Of a stretch of DNA of 64,000 nucleotides, positions 9,201 through 16,917 are shown in pieces. The DNA lies in contig JBILCU010000005.1 in assembly GCA_044352985.1 (NCBI GenBank), forward strand, positions 186,001-250,000, read 5' to 3'. Position 1 is the first letter of the stretch, and each line of letters opens with the position of its first letter. Both the position numbers and the translations under genes were made by a program. This stretch comes from JADJDM01 sp044352985 (lineage in GTDB: Bacteria; Bacteroidota; Bacteroidia; B-17B0; Aurantibacillaceae). Below the pieces are notes generated by a model. The model was not told the DNA's origin and did no database searches. It saw nothing but the letters and a program-made list of their open reading frames with translations.

Positions 9201-9427
9201 TTAGATCAAATGTAATAGAAAGAACTCATGATAATTATAAAAAGGTATTTGGTTTCCTCACGCTCGAGAATCGTTTAAATGTAGCGTTTTCACGTGCTCA
9301 AAAAATGCTTATTGTGGTTGGAGATGGCAATATGTTTTCTGATGACTATGCTAAAACGTATGTTGAAGGACTTTTTGAATTTTACACACAATTAACAACT
9401 CATGCAGAGTATGGCAATAGAATATAA
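6221..9427 (+). CDS. Superfamily 1 (UPF1/DNA2-like) helicase with large N-terminal extension
   Basis: A 1068-residue helicase. The first 415 residues or so form an unrecognised, beta-rich N-terminal region. The helicase core follows: a Q-motif-like LTANQKAAVEIA, Walker A GPPGTGKS (K439), Walker B EEAARSNPLD (E750-E751), motif III VGDQNQLPHLL, motif IV EQFRMHP, motif V SFQGKEFDIVILSTVRS and motif VI ENRLNVAFSRAQKMLIVVGD. About 300 residues separate Walker A and B, as in UPF1-like enzymes with a stalk insertion. It should translocate on RNA or single-stranded DNA using ATP. No nuclease domain is apparent. It sits 1 nt after the kinase and overlaps the next gene, suggesting stoichiometric production and possibly phospho-control by the triad. 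Confidence 0.92.
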   Translation: MPEIKDILSQYPEEILQNIIKGKLINGKVEWKNKPICVQVEKLESNQILFKHNNQPIRISYKQDLSNDNLLGIDSPGYFRQIAWIDWMKDDELLIKYLFCGNGQIFNSDLDIGFGDNIILSNKNIKIEKWSENLKNDFVFKSDSGELIFIQTYPGNAENFTIHGLKKRVDIRKVEDKWIVQKIINKPFPKKHNDFLLLNVAQYPSVSFVESSKAKEAYETIKAEEAKGNTLIGLWRIYSSIELERSQILKEKVGDLKFSKVKNLPEGITRIKLQDLSDDLKSAISENIDDISNTSFEIKPPEEKEQSAKSNSQRFNIKSINRDYTIDLYDDINIIPESGVFNISMLGDEIVNKRRERALKSLREDRRFITRNLLFAIEGVADAMLVKKRNEKAITDRTRKFLKSKFGIDDLTANQKAAVEIAINSPDLAIIQGPPGTGKSTVVATICDRLIEIAEKEKNQHNSKLILVSAFQNDTVEHIASKIFTLGLPTIKIGKETQSNIRAEDKLIEEIKLNIDFALRSISKLSNSNRISKQLKDILAIYLNENNELETKSKINDFIKTIELSDELWEKWNDLINDLKFNSETGEKNLTALRGLRTERESYNDDGFYKVQKLLKTDIQFSVEELDKLNSCPIDNPSDDYLNLIKTIKEKYMEEINGSISKIASGNNIGLVSWIEDAISYFKKREETSYEDENTFIASNLETIRAEIDGNYAYLRDSIKEYGESLAATNQVAGSREMSTYNNIENVILEEAARSNPLDLLIPMAKATERIIMVGDQNQLPHLLEDDIADETSVTLKDKFQVADTRKKLEESLFGVIFKNLSLATPQRTITLTEQFRMHPFIGDFISKTYYREELIAGMPNQSELKQHGLSLNWAKNKVAIFCDVKNSIGAEQRSQTSKIRPVEAKKIIQLLDEIKSDPNSKNLTVGIITFYSKQVLEIYAEATRKGYAEQKADGSYEISKQYKETADGREMLRIGSVDSFQGKEFDIVILSTVRSNVIERTHDNYKKVFGFLTLENRLNVAFSRAQKMLIVVGDGNMFSDDYAKTYVEGLFEFYTQLTTHAEYGNRI

Positions 9428-10910
9428 TAACATAATACTAAATATAGACCGCAGGCCTTCGTCAAAATACATTTTGATTGCAATTCCATTTTATATGTTT
9501 AGAGTGGAAACCAATGAGTTTTCGCATGGTTTAAATTTTTTCCAGAAAATAGTTTTAAAATTTAAAGTCAAACCTGGAATTAAAGATGAAACTATTGCAG
9601 ATTACTTAGGGCTCGACCAAAAATTAATTGCCATAGTGATTACGGAACTTTCTGCAAATGGTTATATAAATGAACATGGTTCACTTAGCGATAAAGGAAA
9701 AGAGAAGTTAAATGAAGTTGACGGACTTGTAGTTGATTCAAGTAAAAAGAAAATTGGCTATGTTCTTCAATACCCTGATCAAGACAAAATATATCAATAT
9801 TATGTCACTAAGATTTTCCCCGCAGATATTTCTGAAACGGAGAAGGGAAATCATCCTAAGATTGTAACCGGCACAAAGGGTGACGGTGAGGATTATACTG
9901 ACATGCCTTTTTTTCTGGACGAAATTGTTAAAAACAAAATCTCTTTGCCAAGACCTAGTGAAAAGATTGTATTGCAATTAATAAATAATTCGAACACAAA
10001 GCCAAATAAGCAAACTGATATTGAGAAAGAAGAGAAAATTTCTAATCAATTAGCAGTAAGATTTTTGAATGAACAACCTGAATTAATTTGGGTTGCAACC
10101 TATGTATATCTGGAGCAAAGAGAAGATGATACCTTTGAGCCGGATTGGAGAATCTTAGATCCTTTTGGATATGGCGATAATGTTGCCTTGAAATATTATT
10201 TAAATCGCCCATTAAATAAGAGACTTCTGGAAAGTATTGATAAACGTTTTGCTGATACTAAAACTATAAACGGAAAACTGTTGTCAGATTTTCAGGATCA
10301 TTTGAGTAAACTCGTATCTGATAAGTTAAGTGATTTTAATATAGGATTTGAACAATTGGATGAAAACCTCAGAATCTATTTGAATACGATTGTAAAGAAT
10401 TACATATTACAGCAAAATCACAATTATACTGACCTCGATTCAAGCGTTTCCTTTTCTCTTAACCTTCAAAATGTTCTAGAAAATATACTGAAACATGACA
10501 GAGAAAATAGGCTATCTCATTATAACAGAGTATATGAAGATCTCGATTTGGATCCCGCAAAAAAACGACTAGGAATTATTGGTATTTATAGGCAAAAATT
10601 ACTTTCTAAAGACACTCAGGTGCCTCAAAGTTTATTAAATACCAGTAAAGGGAATTTAAAGAGAGGTAGTTCTTTATTGTCCTATCTGGTTTCTTTTATA
10701 TTAACCTATAATTACGATAACAAATCTGCACTATTTAAAGTGTTTAATGGCAAAATAGACAATATTATAGAAATCGCTCAACTCAGAAACGAAAAAGGCC
10801 ATGGACAAACGAAAAACGAAAAAACACTTACGCCTTTGACAAAATCTGAAGTTGAGAGGTATTATGAATTTATAAAATCATTAATTAACGATTACATTCA
10901 AAATCAATAA
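9411..10910 (+). CDS. Winged-helix-like / HEPN-like C-terminal protein (possible RNase effector)
   Basis: A protein of 499 residues if started at ATG 9411 (an in-frame ATG at 9402 adds three residues); both starts lie inside the helicase 3' end. Residues about 50-110 (DETIADYLGLDQKLIAIVITELSANGYINEHGSLSDKGKE) read like a winged helix. The C-terminal third is all-helical and carries RNEKGHG with R459 and H464, matching the R-x4-6-H catalytic signature of HEPN RNases, about 35 residues from the end as often seen. HEPN proteins are common toxins and effectors in defence systems. The fold assignment rests on the motif and the helical context only, so it is moderate. Directly followed by the McrB-like gene after 1 nt. 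Confidence 0.78.
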   Translation: MAIEYNNIILNIDRRPSSKYILIAIPFYMFRVETNEFSHGLNFFQKIVLKFKVKPGIKDETIADYLGLDQKLIAIVITELSANGYINEHGSLSDKGKEKLNEVDGLVVDSSKKKIGYVLQYPDQDKIYQYYVTKIFPADISETEKGNHPKIVTGTKGDGEDYTDMPFFLDEIVKNKISLPRPSEKIVLQLINNSNTKPNKQTDIEKEEKISNQLAVRFLNEQPELIWVATYVYLEQREDDTFEPDWRILDPFGYGDNVALKYYLNRPLNKRLLESIDKRFADTKTINGKLLSDFQDHLSKLVSDKLSDFNIGFEQLDENLRIYLNTIVKNYILQQNHNYTDLDSSVSFSLNLQNVLENILKHDRENRLSHYNRVYEDLDLDPAKKRLGIIGIYRQKLLSKDTQVPQSLLNTSKGNLKRGSSLLSYLVSFILTYNYDNKSALFKVFNGKIDNIIEIAQLRNEKGHGQTKNEKTLTPLTKSEVERYYEFIKSLINDYIQNQ

Positions 10911-10911
10911 T

Positions 10912-13251
10912 ATGAGCAAGAATAAAAATAAAAACAGAAATAATCAGCAACAAAATCAGGTAAACAAACAGCCTGTTTCTAAGCCAAGTTTAACTGATGA
11001 ACAAAAAGTTGAAATCGAATTAAAGGATGATGAAACTAAGGGCTTGGTTATTTCCGAAGGTTTAGAAGTGTCTGCAAATTTGAGTAATGAGTCGGGGAAC
11101 AAATTAGCTGATGCGGAAAGTAAAGAAGACATAACTAAATATTGGAATTATATTAAGGAGATAAATAAGAGATTCGAAGCTCTAATCAACAAAGCGGAAG
11201 ATGAAAAGAATAAAACAACTAAAATCCGCGAAGAGTTAGAAGGTTCTAAAAAAGAGACCGAAACAATAAAATCAGATTTACGAAAGAAATTAGAAGAATT
11301 TAATAAAAAGGATAAAGAGATAACCGAACGCGAATTTGCAATCGACAACGGAGAGTATACAGGTGTTATTAAAAGACTGCTAGATTCATTAAAAGACACT
11401 GAAAAGAAGGTGTTTAAGGATACGGAAGATCTTCTTAAAGAACTTTCTGAATTTCATAAAAAGAATTTGGAAGAATTTATACAACAGCATAAGGAAAATA
11501 TTGAAATAGAAAAACAATCCAGTGAACTAAAACGTGAAAAGAAGAAATTCGAAGTTGAAAAAAAAATATTTGAAGAGGAGTTAAAAGATGAATACGAAAA
11601 TAAATATTCTGAAGAATTAAAAATTAAAACTGTTGAACTTGAGAGATTGCAGAGAAAATATATTCAATTAGAAGAAAATAGTAATAAGTTAAAGCAGTTT
11701 TTTGATGACCTTCATAATGCATTTGATTCAACTGAACCACAGGAAATACTTATACATCAACGATTTTTAACAGAAGAACTTTCTAAACTTAAAAAGGAAC
11801 TTGAAGAACGGCCAGAGAAACATGAAATCGAATCGAAGCAAGCCCAAATAGAAGAATTGTTATCGAAAGTAAATGAATATAAGGAGAAAGTAAATGAAGG
11901 GGAATTATTAGAGTTGAAAAGAATCCTTACAAATATGGATTCTTATGTTATTGAGATAAACGCATATAAAAACCAAATAGAGAGTGCAAAGGTTCGAGAG
12001 GTTTCTTTAAAAAAAACAATTGATGATTTGTCATTGACAATAGATCAACTGAAAGGTGAATCAACCAAAAAGGCTGATGCCTTTGAATTTGCTAAGAAAT
12101 GTGACGCTGATACAGCATCACTTGGCTTCAATCATATCGAAAAAAACAAAGATCTTCCAAATAGTCTATTGGATCTTGTTGCTTATTTACAGAATTGGAT
12201 GGCTTTTAAATCTGACAAGCCATTTTATTATTCTCCCGAAACTATTAGGATTTTTCTTGCTGGTTTAAATATGTCCCCAATAAGTATTTTGCAGGGAATA
12301 AGTGGGACCGGAAAAACAAGTTTACCTCGTGAGTTCGCTAAAGCAATGCTTACCGATTCCAACTATTTGGGAATTGACATACATAATCAAAATAATGCAG
12401 CATATAGAATTTGTGCTATTCAATCAGGCTGGAGAGATAATATGGATTTAATGGGGTATTACAACTCCTTTGAACACAAGTATAAAGAAACTGATTTCTT
12501 CAAGGCCTTATACCTCGCTAATTTTCCGAAGTATAGTGATACATTATTTTTGATCATACTTGATGAAATGAATTTATCTAGGCCCGAGCATTATTTTGCA
12601 GATTTCCTTTCTCTTTTGGAGCAATCACCAAATGAACGTTATATAAATCTTTCTAATACTCCAGATGAAGTTTTGCCGGCCCGAATCAAAGGAGGAAAAC
12701 TAAGAATTCCAGAAAATGTAAGATTTATTGGAACGGCAAATCATGATGAAACTACATTAGAATTTGCCCCCAAGACTTACGACCGTTCAAATCTAATGGA
12801 AATGCCAAAAAATCATCCTGGAAAAGTGGGACTAAAATCGCCAGAAAAGGCATTCAATGTTAAATATTCTTGGTTGAATTCGAAGTTTATAGAAGCGGAA
12901 AAGAAACATAAGGAATATTCAAAACGGTTTCATGATTTTATTAATTCTGACGAAATGAAATTGCTACTGATTGAAAAGGGAATTGGGGTAGGAAATCGTC
13001 TAGAATTTCAAGCAGAGAAGTTTATAACTGTTTTTATTGACTCTGGTAATAAACCTGATATAGATTTAGCAATTGCCACTGATCACTTAATTTCAAGCAG
13101 ATTATTTAGATCCTTGAAAAATAGATATGACTTAGACAGAGCAAATTTAAGCAAGTTTAAAGAAGATTACGTCAAGATATTCAATCATTCATTTAAACAA
13201 AAACCTTCATTTGCAATTGAATTATTAGAAACGGAAATTGGGAAGAAATAA
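10912..13251 (+). CDS. Coiled-coil McrB-like AAA+ NTPase
   Basis: A 779-residue protein. Residues 1-70 are Lys/Asn/Gln-rich and probably disordered; residues about 75-380 are a long Lys/Glu-rich coiled coil; the AAA+ module follows with Walker A GISGTGKT (K468), Walker B LIILDEMNLSRPEHYFADFL (D551-E552) and GTANHDETTLEFAPKTYDRS as sensor region. MNLSRPEHYF and the sensor are typical of the McrB branch, which uses GTP or ATP and drives a McrC-type partner. The partner is the next gene, which overlaps by one base (TAATG). The coiled coil is where classical McrB proteins carry a DNA-recognition domain, so this protein may recognise its trigger differently or act as a scaffold. Confidence 0.9.
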   Translation: MSKNKNKNRNNQQQNQVNKQPVSKPSLTDEQKVEIELKDDETKGLVISEGLEVSANLSNESGNKLADAESKEDITKYWNYIKEINKRFEALINKAEDEKNKTTKIREELEGSKKETETIKSDLRKKLEEFNKKDKEITEREFAIDNGEYTGVIKRLLDSLKDTEKKVFKDTEDLLKELSEFHKKNLEEFIQQHKENIEIEKQSSELKREKKKFEVEKKIFEEELKDEYENKYSEELKIKTVELERLQRKYIQLEENSNKLKQFFDDLHNAFDSTEPQEILIHQRFLTEELSKLKKELEERPEKHEIESKQAQIEELLSKVNEYKEKVNEGELLELKRILTNMDSYVIEINAYKNQIESAKVREVSLKKTIDDLSLTIDQLKGESTKKADAFEFAKKCDADTASLGFNHIEKNKDLPNSLLDLVAYLQNWMAFKSDKPFYYSPETIRIFLAGLNMSPISILQGISGTGKTSLPREFAKAMLTDSNYLGIDIHNQNNAAYRICAIQSGWRDNMDLMGYYNSFEHKYKETDFFKALYLANFPKYSDTLFLIILDEMNLSRPEHYFADFLSLLEQSPNERYINLSNTPDEVLPARIKGGKLRIPENVRFIGTANHDETTLEFAPKTYDRSNLMEMPKNHPGKVGLKSPEKAFNVKYSWLNSKFIEAEKKHKEYSKRFHDFINSDEMKLLLIEKGIGVGNRLEFQAEKFITVFIDSGNKPDIDLAIATDHLISSRLFRSLKNRYDLDRANLSKFKEDYVKIFNHSFKQKPSFAIELLETEIGKK

Positions 13252-15095
13252 TGCAATTATACGATAGATATATTAGTAAAATTGTTTCTGACAAAGACTT
13301 GCCTGAGAATATAGATTTTGGAAGATATTGTTTAATGGATATCAATTCTATTTCTGAATTAACTTATTCAAATTTCCATACAAATAAACTTATAAAACAA
13401 GAATTACTTGTTGATAAAAATAAAAGTTTGCAGGATGTGTTTGTCGACATTAAAATTGATATTGAAAAAAGCAAGCCAGATTCATTTGATGTTGTTCCAT
13501 TAATCCGAAGAATTAAGAATAAATTAGGTTTAAATGAATTTGAAAGATTATTGCTTGAGAAAATATTTCACATTGAAGAAATCTTCAGGCAACCGCATTA
13601 TTTGCTTGATAGAGAAATCGAAAAGGTTAATGTTTCTAGAGCAAAAAGAATCCCAGCGAAGAGTTACCAATACTTAGCTTCTCATACAGAGGATTGGATA
13701 CATAAAAGTATTGTAAGTTTTAAACCCAGCCGAATTTTAAATGAAGAACTAGAGATAAACTTTGATATTTACGAAAATCAGATAACTATCACTTTGGTCG
13801 AAAGGTGTCTTGTATATTTAAATTCCAGGCTTAAAGAAATTCAAGACATTAAATCATTTTTAATAGAATATGAGAAGCTGCTTGGTAATAGAAAGGATGA
13901 TAGAGGTTGGTATAAAAAAATTGAAAGAAATTTAAGATTAATTGGTGTTGTTTATGAAGATGAAAATTATAATTCAAAGTCAAATGACGGGTCGATTTTA
14001 TCGAAAACAGAAGAAGTACTAAATCAACTAAACAAACGTCTTTTGCTTCTAAGAAGTAGCGAATTATTTGATGTTGTTAATAAAAGGATTGGGAAGACAA
14101 TTTCCTTAAGAAACACTAATGTTTTGGTAAACCACAAACATTACAGATATGTAAAAACATTATGGGTTGAACTAGAAAATGTAAAGCCAGAAAAATCCGA
14201 TAATGAAAAAGTAGAGTTTGAACAATCAGTATATAATGGAGTAGTTTCTTATGGTCGGGCACTGATAGCCTATGTTTTAAAAAACTATTTAGATTATGAG
14301 ATTATTGGCACATACCAAACATTAAAATGTAACCACCTATTTTACCCTGGCCTAACTTTAAAAACTGAAAGAACCGGTGAAATAAAAATAACTATTGATA
14401 AGACTGAAATTAAGTTAATAATCATAGCGAATGAACCTGAGTTGGATGAGAATCTAACAAAACACTTAGTAAAAGATAGTACATATATCTTTTACTACTC
14501 AGAATCAACTATCTTATCAAATAGCCACATAGTCCATATAAACCCAATTGATCCAGACAGCGCTGAAAGGGTTGCAAGTTTTATTAAAAGTATTTTATTA
14601 AAAAACTACGTTAGTAAATTAAATATTAAATATCCCTTTTCGCATTCATTACTTGAATATTTACATTGCTTTCAAATTAAGTTTATCGAATTCAATAAAA
14701 CTGATTTTACATTTTCATATAAGACATATCCGGAATATGATTTAAAATACGATGACATTCTAAAGTGCTTAGAGTCTGATTCTAATTTTAAAAATAGAAT
14801 CACTAGGATGGAAAGGGATAGTCTATCAAAAAATGTTGCAAAGTTTGTTATAGAAACAAATAAATGTAGCTCTATACTAAAAAATGAATTATTATATTGC
14901 TTTAATTGTTATGAAAAACAATCAATCCATTCTGTTTCAAATTTAAATTACATTAAATGTGCTCATTGCAGAACATTACTTGATATAACAAATCTGAAAT
15001 CAATAAGGATCAAAAATACAGATCCTAAATATTCTGAATTACATCAAATTGATTGGGGCATGGATTATATTGAAATTGACTTAGACAAAATATGA
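13251..15095 (+). CDS. DUF2357/McrC-like partner protein with C-terminal zinc ribbon
   Basis: A 614-residue soluble protein. The N-terminal half resembles DUF2357 proteins (helical bundles, with an ENQITITLVERCLVYLNSRL segment near residue 175), the family that partners McrB-like ATPases in LlaJI-type systems. The region around residues 340-460 has the strand-helix pattern where McrC-like proteins carry a PD-(D/E)xK nuclease, but I cannot point to convincing catalytic residues, so nuclease activity is uncertain. The C-terminus has a zinc ribbon, C550-x2-C553 and C570-x2-C573. It is translationally linked to the McrB-like gene upstream and to the WYL gene downstream (ATGA overlap). Partner status follows from gene order; family assignment is moderate. 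Confidence 0.75.
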   Translation: MQLYDRYISKIVSDKDLPENIDFGRYCLMDINSISELTYSNFHTNKLIKQELLVDKNKSLQDVFVDIKIDIEKSKPDSFDVVPLIRRIKNKLGLNEFERLLLEKIFHIEEIFRQPHYLLDREIEKVNVSRAKRIPAKSYQYLASHTEDWIHKSIVSFKPSRILNEELEINFDIYENQITITLVERCLVYLNSRLKEIQDIKSFLIEYEKLLGNRKDDRGWYKKIERNLRLIGVVYEDENYNSKSNDGSILSKTEEVLNQLNKRLLLLRSSELFDVVNKRIGKTISLRNTNVLVNHKHYRYVKTLWVELENVKPEKSDNEKVEFEQSVYNGVVSYGRALIAYVLKNYLDYEIIGTYQTLKCNHLFYPGLTLKTERTGEIKITIDKTEIKLIIIANEPELDENLTKHLVKDSTYIFYYSESTILSNSHIVHINPIDPDSAERVASFIKSILLKNYVSKLNIKYPFSHSLLEYLHCFQIKFIEFNKTDFTFSYKTYPEYDLKYDDILKCLESDSNFKNRITRMERDSLSKNVAKFVIETNKCSSILKNELLYCFNCYEKQSIHSVSNLNYIKCAHCRTLLDITNLKSIRIKNTDPKYSELHQIDWGMDYIEIDLDKI

Positions 15096-16105
15096 GTATT
15101 AACAAAAATGCATATTTAAGATACCAGGTTCTTGACAGGTGTTTCAGTAATTTTCAAAAAAATTATTTTATTGAGGATTTATTGGAAGAAGTGAATATTG
15201 CCTTAGAAGATTTTAATGGTTACGATTCAAATATTAAGAAAAGACAATTATTTGATGATATAAGGTTCATGGAAAGCGATGCGAGTTGGGCAATTCCATT
15301 GGATCGAATTAAATATGGTAAAAGAGTATATTATAGATATTCGGAAAAGGGTTTCAGTATTAAAAATCAAAAAATTAGTGATGAAGAGTTAGATTCCATA
15401 AATTCAGCACTTATGGTATTGTTGCGTTTTAAAGGCTTACCTGAATTCGAGTGGGTAAATGAATTAGTGCCTAAATTACAATCACTTTTTAAAAGCGAAA
15501 ACTCACCTGAAGTAATTGAATTTGATAGCAATGAATTTTTAAGAGGGCTTGAACACTTACCAAAGTTGTATCAAAGTATTATTCATAGTGTTCCTCTTGA
15601 AATAGAATATCAGTCATTTAAGGATAAGGATCCCAAAAAACTTATCATTCATCCATACTATTTGAAACAGTTCAACAAGCGTTGGTTTTTGTTTGGATTG
15701 GGAAACCATGATAAACTTTTGTACAACCTGCCTCTTGACCGGATAAAAGGTCTAAAGAATGAAGCAGTAAAGTTTGAGAAAAACACATTATTCAATTTCA
15801 AAGAATACTTTGATGATATTATTGGAGTAAGCAAGCACAATGACGAAGCACTAATAAAAATTGAGCTTTATATTGATCAAGAACTGGCACCATATATTCA
15901 AACTAAACCATTACATGGTTCTCAGAAAAACATCAAAGAAAATAAGGATGGGCTTTATATACAAATAGAGGTTATTCCAAACTTTGAACTTAAACAGATG
16001 CTTTTATCTTATGGGGATAAGATTGAGGTGCTTTCTCCAAAAAATTATAGAAATGAACTTAAAAAAACAGTGGATAAAATGATGATTAAATATAATACGA
16101 AATGA
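15092..16105 (+). CDS. WYL-domain transcriptional regulator
   Basis: A 337-residue protein with the WYL-family layout: an N-terminal helical/winged-helix region (residues 1-105), the WYL domain around residues 170-235 (IEYQSF, HPYYLKQFNKRWFLFGLG, LDRIKGL), and a C-terminal WCX-like strand-helix domain (FELKQMLLSYGDKIEVLSP). WYL proteins are ligand-sensing regulators very often found with defence genes. It overlaps the preceding gene by 4 nt and closes the operon, so autoregulation through the palindromes at 3161-3310 is the simplest model. The N-terminal HTH is divergent compared with textbook DeoR/HTH_11 types, but the WYL core is clear. Confidence 0.9.
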   Translation: MSINKNAYLRYQVLDRCFSNFQKNYFIEDLLEEVNIALEDFNGYDSNIKKRQLFDDIRFMESDASWAIPLDRIKYGKRVYYRYSEKGFSIKNQKISDEELDSINSALMVLLRFKGLPEFEWVNELVPKLQSLFKSENSPEVIEFDSNEFLRGLEHLPKLYQSIIHSVPLEIEYQSFKDKDPKKLIIHPYYLKQFNKRWFLFGLGNHDKLLYNLPLDRIKGLKNEAVKFEKNTLFNFKEYFDDIIGVSKHNDEALIKIELYIDQELAPYIQTKPLHGSQKNIKENKDGLYIQIEVIPNFELKQMLLSYGDKIEVLSPKNYRNELKKTVDKMMIKYNTK

Positions 16106-16224
16106 ATAGTTTAAGTGTAATAGCAAATAAAAATGGCGTTGGTGCTACATTACATGGCATCAGTTTAGGAAATAACCTAGCAGCCGCAACAATTATCCAA
16201 ATCCAAGGACTACTAAATATTTGA
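16102..16224 (+). CDS. 40-codon ORF overlapping the WYL stop
   Basis: ATG 16102 overlaps the WYL stop as ATGA, the same junction type used inside the operon, and opens a 40-codon frame ending at TGA 16222-16224. The peptide begins MNSLSVIANKNGVGATLHG and has an apolar C-terminal half (AAATIIQIQGLL). I do not recognise it. It might be a small translationally coupled peptide of the system, a toxin-like peptide, or simply the decayed start of a lost gene. The junction is the main support for coding. Confidence 0.4.
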   Translation: MNSLSVIANKNGVGATLHGISLGNNLAAATIIQIQGLLNI

Positions 16225-16402
16225 TAATACTTTATGTTTCAAACATATACTAATGATAAGTATGAAACAAAAACTTGAATTTTACGATATACTTAAAGTG
16301 AGAAATTCTAATTTTGAAGTATTCAAGTAAGAAAATAATTTGTGAGCTTCTAAATATTTCGATCTTTTTAAAAATAGAATATAAATTTGTTTAAATTATC
16401 TT
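16225..16402. other. Non-coding gap at the island edge, with a possible gene remnant
   Basis: No full gene is present. A 22-codon frame at 16262-16330 (MKQKLEFYDILKV...) looks like the beginning of a protein cut short and may be a remnant. A 13-bp palindrome ATGTTT-c-AAACAT lies at 16234-16246. The right part holds the candidate promoter described separately. Confidence 0.35.
16382..16389 (+). promoter_or_regulatory. Bacteroidota-type -7 element before the 73-aa gene
   Basis: TAAATTTG matches the TAnnTTTG -7 consensus of Bacteroidota and lies 13 nt before ATG 16403. No clear TTG -33 element is seen at the expected distance, so this is a half-supported promoter. Confidence 0.35.
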
Positions 16403-16624
16403 ATGGCTAAAGAATTAAGAATAATGTTAATTGAAGAATTAAGGCAATTTAAAGGTTTTGAAAATTATTCAGACGAGCAGGCCGCAAACACCATTCAAAG
16501 TATTGTGTCACTAAGTCAATTGTTCTACGAGCTTATTCTGAAAAGTAATAGTAACGAGTTTGAGTTCAATACTCCACAAAAAATAAATAATTCATCAAAT
16601 TATTTATTATCAATAATCTTGTAA
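16403..16624 (+). CDS. Small hypothetical protein (73 aa)
   Basis: A 73-residue protein, helical in its first two-thirds (ELRIMLIEELRQFKGF, SDEQAANTIQSIVSLSQLFYELIL) and polar afterwards. I do not recognise it. It has its own candidate promoter and is followed about 160 nt later by a strong terminator hairpin, so it may be an independent small transcription unit at the island boundary. The amphipathic helices would suit a small antitoxin or adaptor, but nothing in the sequence proves that. Confidence 0.5.
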   Translation: MAKELRIMLIEELRQFKGFENYSDEQAANTIQSIVSLSQLFYELILKSNSNEFEFNTPQKINNSSNYLLSIIL

Positions 16625-16785
16625 ATTTCAATTCTGAATTTTCTGTGGAATTCATGAATCACAATCAAATCTTTTATGAATATTTCCGATTTGCAAACTT
16701 TTGACTTATTATTTTTAGGTTCCTTATAACGAATGATTTTTTTAGGTTTTTTGTTCGAACTTTGTAAACAACAGCCCGCCACCTT

Positions 16786-16826
16786 AAACCGAAACCGTTT
16801 GAAAATCAACAGTTTCGGTTTTTTGT
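16786..16826 (+). terminator. Intrinsic terminator closing the island
   Basis: Stem AAACCGAAAC (16786-16795) pairs with GTTTCGGTTT (16812-16821), with partial pairing continuing into the 16-nt interval (cGTTtgaaaatcAAC), followed directly by a run of T. It would terminate plus-strand transcription from the 73-aa gene or readthrough of the defence operon. The surrounding 16625-16917 stretch shows no credible gene. Confidence 0.65.
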
Positions 16827-16917
16827 TTTTATAAATAGTTTCATTTAAACTATACCTTGGTAATAATAAGCTTGATTTTATGGGATTATGAATGTAATTA
16901 ATTACCAACTAAAATTT

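Noticed and set aside
13251..15095. Active PD-(D/E)xK nuclease in the DUF2357-like protein
   Set aside because: No convincing set of catalytic residues could be identified by eye, so nuclease activity is not claimed.
16262..16330. A 22-codon frame beginning MKQKLEFYDILKV
   Set aside because: Too short to support as a gene; kept only as a possible remnant in the intergenic note.
16600..16908. A 102-codon minus-strand frame beyond the 73-aa gene
   Set aside because: It runs through the terminator hairpin, is Lys/Asn-rich with no recognisable fold, and overlaps the 73-aa gene end; most likely chance.
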